Origin: an uncultured Lachnospiraceae bacterium
GTDB lineage: Bacteria; Bacillota; Clostridia; Lachnospirales; Lachnospiraceae
Reading direction: 5' to 3'
Length of the DNA: 36,572 nucleotides
Assembly (NCBI GenBank): GCA_902779395.1
Contig: CACZBK010000029.1
Coordinates: 1 to 36,572 of the forward strand
Shown: positions 32,893 to 36,572 of the stretch, in pieces
Layout: each line of letters begins with the position of its first letter
How positions within the stretch are numbered: position 1 is the stretch's first letter
Notes under the pieces: model-generated
Database searches by the model: none
What the model saw: only the letters and a program-made list of their open reading frames with translations
Told to the model about the DNA's origin: nothing
Position numbers and translations under genes: made by a program

Positions 32893-33701
32893 CAGCTTTC
32901 CTCCGTGGTCCCTTCAGCCAGCAGCGCAAAGCCCAGGACCGTAAGAACTATAACAAGTCCCGGAAAAATAGCATACCAGGGGGCGGTAAACAGATAAGAC
33001 TGCGCTTCAGAAAGCATACGTCCCAGAGAAGCAGCCGGCGGCTGCACACCTATGCCCAGATAACTCAGTCCGGCTTCCGCAAGTACCGCATTGTTAAAAC
33101 CGATCATAACGGAACTTAATAATACCGGCATGATATTGGGAAGGATATGTACAAATATTATCCTCATATGCCCCGCTCCCATAAGCGCCGCGCTCTTCAC
33201 ATAATCAAGTGAGCACTGCTTCTTAACCTCCGAACGCACTATCCTGGCAAAGCTGGGTATAAAAGCAATACCAAGGGCCAGGGTAACATTAAGACGGCCG
33301 GTTCCCAGCAGACTTATTATCACCAGCGCCAGCAATATGCTGGGGAATGAAAAGAGGACATCATTTATCCTCATCAGTATATCATCCAGAAGGCCGCCGA
33401 AATATCCGCAGAGTGCGCCTATGATCACGCCGAATACCGTACCGATCAGCACCGTGAGGACAGCGATCAGGAATGTATTGCCCATGCCTTCCATAACACG
33501 GCTCAATATATCCCTGCCGTAATTATCACAGCCCATCCAATGTGCAAAGGAAGGCTTTGCGAACTTATCGGCTACGCTCATCTGCGTCGTGTCGTAAGGC
33601 GTAGCAAAAATACCGATGAGCACTGTAAAAAGCAGCACTCCCGTGATAATGGCACCCGCTATGAAGTTGAAGTTTTTGTGCTTTTTAAGCCACTTCTTCA
33701 T
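32892..33701 (-). CDS. Oligopeptide/nickel-type ABC importer, permease (DppC/NikC-like)
   Basis: 269 residues with an N-terminal helix (FIAGAIITGVLLFTVLIGIF), the FAKPSFAHWMGCDNYGRDILSR segment split as HWMGCDNYGRDILSR typical of DppC/OppC, and five further helices of the BPD permease domain with an EAA-type loop (EAGLSYLGIGVQPPAASLG). Pairs with the DppB-like subunit three bases upstream. Confidence 0.94.
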   Translation of the reverse strand: MKKWLKKHKNFNFIAGAIITGVLLFTVLIGIFATPYDTTQMSVADKFAKPSFAHWMGCDNYGRDILSRVMEGMGNTFLIAVLTVLIGTVFGVIIGALCGYFGGLLDDILMRINDVLFSFPSILLALVIISLLGTGRLNVTLALGIAFIPSFARIVRSEVKKQCSLDYVKSAALMGAGHMRIIFVHILPNIMPVLLSSVMIGFNNAVLAEAGLSYLGIGVQPPAASLGRMLSEAQSYLFTAPWYAIFPGLVIVLTVLGFALLAEGTTEES

Positions 33702-33704
33702 AGT

Positions 33705-34646
33705 TTAATCTTTCCGAAGCCTTGGATCCACAACACGATACAGTACATCTACAATAAAGTTCATCAGTAAAACTACAAAGGCTATCAGCAGTATCACCGC
33801 CTCCACCACGGGATAGTCCCTGTTGGATATGGAGGTAAGCAGTATCCTGCCAAGCCCCGGTATATTGAAAACCTGCTCTACCACTATGGAGCCGGCTATC
33901 ATATCAGCCACAGCCATACCCCAGAAAGTTATGAGCGGGATCATTGCATTTTTTAGCACATGCCGGTACAGCACCTCCATGGTAGACAGGCCTCTGCTGT
34001 ATGCCGTGCGCACATAATCCTTACCTGCCTCCGTAAGTATCGCACTGCGCAGCAGCTTAATACTCATCGCGCATTTAGGTATCGCTATCGCGATGGCCGG
34101 AAGAATCAGATAACTCAAAAAGCCGCCGAAGTTCTTCTTATAAGAAATATATCCTCCGGGGCTGAACCATTTTAAAACCATACCGAAAAACCAGCTCATA
34201 AGTATGCCCAGGAAGAATGACGGAATAGCCATGGCGAACTGGTTCACGCCATAACTGACCTTGTCAAACTTACTTCCCGCATACTTTGCAATAAGCAGGG
34301 ACAGGGGTATGGATACCCCTATGGTAAGTATCATGGATATTATTGTTAATGTGATAGTGATGGGAAGCTTTTCCAGTATCATGGAAGATACCGGCATATT
34401 ATAGCTGTAAGAAGTTCCCAGATCTCCCTTCACAAAACCGGCTAACCAGCTCAGATATCTGATCATGAAGGGTCTGTCAAGGCCCATCTGGGCCCGCAGT
34501 GCCTCTACACTCTCTTTTGTGGCATTACTTCCCAGGCGGGATACCGCAGCATCCCCCGGGATTATCTCAAATGCCGCAAAAACGATGAATGACACTGCGA
34601 GCAGAGTGAGCAACATTGATACGATTTTTTTTAAGAATATTTTCAT
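33705..34646 (-). CDS. Oligopeptide/nickel-type ABC importer, permease (DppB/NikB-like)
   Basis: 313 residues, six predicted helices. Family marks are the N-terminal FEIIPGDAA, the MGLDRPFMIRYLSW and GDLGTSYSYNMPV segments and the EAA loop with DYVRTAYSRGLS; the C-terminal DVLYRVVDPRLR is typical of DppB. Starts 12 bases after the binding-protein gene. Confidence 0.94.
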   Translation of the reverse strand: MKIFLKKIVSMLLTLLAVSFIVFAAFEIIPGDAAVSRLGSNATKESVEALRAQMGLDRPFMIRYLSWLAGFVKGDLGTSYSYNMPVSSMILEKLPITITLTIISMILTIGVSIPLSLLIAKYAGSKFDKVSYGVNQFAMAIPSFFLGILMSWFFGMVLKWFSPGGYISYKKNFGGFLSYLILPAIAIAIPKCAMSIKLLRSAILTEAGKDYVRTAYSRGLSTMEVLYRHVLKNAMIPLITFWGMAVADMIAGSIVVEQVFNIPGLGRILLTSISNRDYPVVEAVILLIAFVVLLMNFIVDVLYRVVDPRLRKD

Positions 34647-34658
34647 CCGCAGATATTC

Positions 34659-36173
34659 TTATTGTTCAACCTCATAAAGGCTTGCTATATCCTGTACATA
34701 TAAAGGATAGAATTTGTAGCCTGCATATTTTTTATTAAGTGCCACAAAGGTGGGCAGATCCTGGATGTACACGTTTGCAGCTTCATCCGAAAGGATTTTC
34801 AGGCACTTCTCGTATGCAGCGGTCTGCTGGGCTTCATCCGTTGTGGATATCGCTTCGTTGAACGCTTTATCATATTCAGCCGAATTAAAGTTCACGAAGT
34901 TGTTTCCTTTATCGGATACGAAACGCTCAAGCAGGGCTCTTGCGGTAAGTACGGAAGCATCAACGCCTACCACGGTGGTAGTATAGTTGCGTCCCATATA
35001 TACATCAGACAGCCAGCTGTCCCATTCGATCAGGTCGATCTTTGCATCCACGCCTATCTTCTTGAATTCCTCAGAAAGCACCTCAGCGGTGGATATATGC
35101 TGCTGGTAGTTTGAAGGCACGCTCATGCTGAAGGAGAAGCCGTTGGGATATCCTGCCTCAGCAAGCAGCTCTTTAGCCTTTTCAAGGTCCTGATCGTAGG
35201 TGTGGTTTAAGCTCTCGTCATAGTACTTGGTGAATGCAGGGAACATGCTGCTTCCCAGCTCGGTACCCTTGCCGCCGGAAACAAAGTTCATTATTTCCTG
35301 AGGGTCGATAGCGTAGCACAGCGCCTGTCTTACTCTTACATCGTTAAAAGGCTCAACCGCATTATTGATGTAGAGTGCCTGTACCAGGTTCATTGTGCCT
35401 TCCAGTACATTGAAATCGCTTCCTTCAAGCTCTGCAGCCTGGGTATCGGTGATACGTGCGATCATGTCGATGGTGCCGCCCTTAAGCTCCATTACGATGG
35501 CATCGGGATTTGCGATGACCTTAAGGGTTACATCTTTGATCTTTGCATTCTCACCCCAATAATCTTCAAATGCTGTAAGCTCTATGGACTCCTGGGGTGC
35601 ACGGCTTACGTACTTGTAAGGGCCGGTACCGATGATGTTTGAAGCGGGATCAGCATTGTCTGCGGGTATGATCGCCGTAGTCAGCGATGCCATAAACTCG
35701 GTATCCGCTTCCTTAAGTGTCAGCGTTATGGTATTGTCATTAGTTTTTTCAAGTGAGGCAATATTGGAAAATGCCGGAACCAACGGATCATTTCCGTCCT
35801 TCCCGGCACAGCGTTCGATAGAATAGATAACATCCTCCGCCGTTACCGTATTGCCATTATGAAATTTAACTCCGTCACGAAGTGTGATGGTGTAGACCAG
35901 TCCGTCATCACTGATCTCAACAGCATTGGCAACAGCCGGCTTCAGATCCCCGCTCTCGTCATACTTGACTAAGCCCTCATAGATATTGAACAGTATCTCT
36001 TTGGTACCTGCCGCGCTCACCTTGTGCGGGTCAAGTCCGTCTTCCAGATCCTGTGGAATACCGATGGTGATCTGTCCGGAAGAAGCCTCCTCTGTCTTGC
36101 CGCCTGTGCATCCGCCCAGTGCAACAGTCATTGCAGTCAGCAATCCTGCAAGTAACAAACCTGCCTTTTTCAT
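34659..36173 (-). CDS. Extracellular solute-binding lipoprotein of the importer (SBP family 5)
   Basis: 504 residues. Lipoprotein signal with lipobox ALGGC (Cys22), then a family 5 binding fold: IGIPQDLEDGLDPH, LRDGVKFHNGNTVTAEDV, IGTGPYKY, VRQALCYAIDPQEI, KELLAEAGYPNGF. It captures oligopeptides, nickel or a similar ligand and hands it to the permeases encoded downstream. The ligand cannot be read from the sequence; the short ATPases are compatible with a nickel or small-peptide system. First gene of the operon, with a strong AAAGGAGGAGG ribosome site. Confidence 0.95.
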   Translation of the reverse strand: MKKAGLLLAGLLTAMTVALGGCTGGKTEEASSGQITIGIPQDLEDGLDPHKVSAAGTKEILFNIYEGLVKYDESGDLKPAVANAVEISDDGLVYTITLRDGVKFHNGNTVTAEDVIYSIERCAGKDGNDPLVPAFSNIASLEKTNDNTITLTLKEADTEFMASLTTAIIPADNADPASNIIGTGPYKYVSRAPQESIELTAFEDYWGENAKIKDVTLKVIANPDAIVMELKGGTIDMIARITDTQAAELEGSDFNVLEGTMNLVQALYINNAVEPFNDVRVRQALCYAIDPQEIMNFVSGGKGTELGSSMFPAFTKYYDESLNHTYDQDLEKAKELLAEAGYPNGFSFSMSVPSNYQQHISTAEVLSEEFKKIGVDAKIDLIEWDSWLSDVYMGRNYTTTVVGVDASVLTARALLERFVSDKGNNFVNFNSAEYDKAFNEAISTTDEAQQTAAYEKCLKILSDEAANVYIQDLPTFVALNKKYAGYKFYPLYVQDIASLYEVEQ

Positions 36174-36265
36174 TGCTTACCTCCTCCTTTTGGATGTATA
36201 AGATTTTAATGTGCTCCGGGTCATTCTCTATCGCAATGGTTTACGGAAGATCCCGACCCAGTGGA

Positions 36266-36294
36266 ATTCTATATCATTTATCGGATAATTGCAA
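36266..36294 (-). promoter_or_regulatory. promoter of the ABC importer operon
   Basis: Minus strand: -35 TTGCAA (36289-36294), 17 bases, -10 TAGAAT (36266-36271). Leader about 85 bases, containing a GGGTC/GACCC pair (36225-36259 region) that may form a hairpin. No known metal-regulator box is obvious. Confidence 0.5.
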
Positions 36295-36307
36295 GTGTTA
36301 TTTACAT

Positions 36308-36333
36308 AAAAAACAGCGGCCCGCGGCCGCTGT
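36308..36333 (-). terminator. terminator of the right-edge membrane protein gene
   Basis: Minus strand: ACAGCGGCC / GGCCGCTGT stem of 9 pairs with a 3-base loop, followed by a U-rich tract. Lies 24 bases after the stop at 36358. Confidence 0.9.
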
Positions 36334-36357
36334 CTTTTAATCAATCCTGAAAAGGAC

Positions 36358-36572
36358 TTATGAAAGCTTCATATCGCCGTCTTTTACCCAGCCCAGTTTC
36401 TTTACCAGCATGTGAAATACAAGTGAAAGTATCGCCGGCAGAACAAAGCTTATAAGTATGAGTCCCGCCCAGTCCATACCTGTTATGGAAGCCTTGGTTC
36501 CTTCAGCCACATCAATCGCTACATAATAAGTAGTCGCATTCTTAACATTTGCTGCCGTAACCTCAGTCGATC
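36358..36572 (-). CDS. Integral membrane protein, C-terminal fragment
   Basis: Only the last 71 codons are in the window. They show an extracytoplasmic-looking stretch (NATTYYVAIDVAEGTKASI), one hydrophobic helix (WAGLILISFVLPAILSFVF) and a basic tail ending KKLGWVKDGDMKLS. The tail recalls the C-terminus of some sugar-transport membrane components such as fructose-type PTS IIC proteins (IKDGDMKL), but 71 residues are too few to name it. Confidence 0.7.
   Translation of the reverse strand, partial: STEVTAANVKNATTYYVAIDVAEGTKASITGMDWAGLILISFVLPAILSLVFHMLVKKLGWVKDGDMKLS

Noticed and set aside
1-36572. tRNA, rRNA, IS elements, phage genes
   Set aside because: No tRNA-like TTCGA cloverleaf, rRNA sequence, transposase, integrase or flanking terminal repeats were recognised by eye.

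Overview
The window looks like a chromosomal segment of a motile, Gram-positive anaerobe of the class Clostridia, most likely a Lachnospiraceae (Butyrivibrio/Roseburia-like) genome. The clues are a moderately low GC content, strong AGGAGG-type ribosome sites, a T-box leader on pheST, rho-independent terminators between most units, CheV, and several Lachnospiraceae-style proteins. The taxonomy is inference; no rRNA or tRNA gene was seen. Almost everything is on the minus strand; only a two-gene unit at 4997-7130 (plus a doubtful 23-codon ORF) is on the plus strand.

Layout. 1-882: 5' part of murE, whose promoter is interleaved with the terminator of the next operon. 1058-4836: recJ, a membrane acyltransferase-like protein and a PfkB sugar-phosphate kinase in one tightly packed operon. 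4997-7130 (+): a membrane-anchored trigger-factor-like foldase and a putative glycosyltransferase, divergent from recJ. 7136-14019: a seven-gene run consisting of a large acidic/basic single-pass membrane protein, hisH, hisF, ung, lysA, an RluB/RluF-type pseudouridine synthase and murI. 14099-15451: cheV and an XRE regulator, ending in a terminator whose loop is the stop codon. 15558-16346: a lipoprotein with an apparently leaderless promoter. 16438-20294: pheS-pheT behind a T-box riboswitch, followed by a 19-codon fossil of a lost gene. 20358-21683: a PAS-GGDEF-PAS signalling protein. 21817-31230: a two-gene unit coding for a tandem GNAT-like protein and a giant 2653-residue protein. 31379-36173: a five-gene oligopeptide/nickel-type ABC importer. 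36358-end: C-terminus of a membrane protein.

The most unusual part is 21817-31230. The giant protein joins an N-terminal papain/C39-like cysteine peptidase domain (Cys, His and Asn all visible), a Lys/Glu/Thr tandem-repeat linker, about 1200 residues of unrecognised mostly helical sequence, a UbiB/ADCK-type atypical kinase domain with all catalytic residues, and another 500 helical residues. It has no secretion signal and is preceded by a 477-residue protein with one clear and one degenerate acetyltransferase domain. The combination suggests a protein-modification machine of unknown role; I know of no described system with this make-up, and it is the best candidate here for an undescribed system. 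A second point of interest is the 673-residue membrane protein next to cheV, whose cytoplasmic part carries three spaced copies of a motif that resembles the CheY-binding N-terminal peptide of FliM.

The remaining genes are ordinary: peptidoglycan precursors (murE, murI, lysA), DNA repair (recJ, ung), histidine synthesis (hisHF), translation (pheST, pseudouridine synthase), chemotaxis and uptake.
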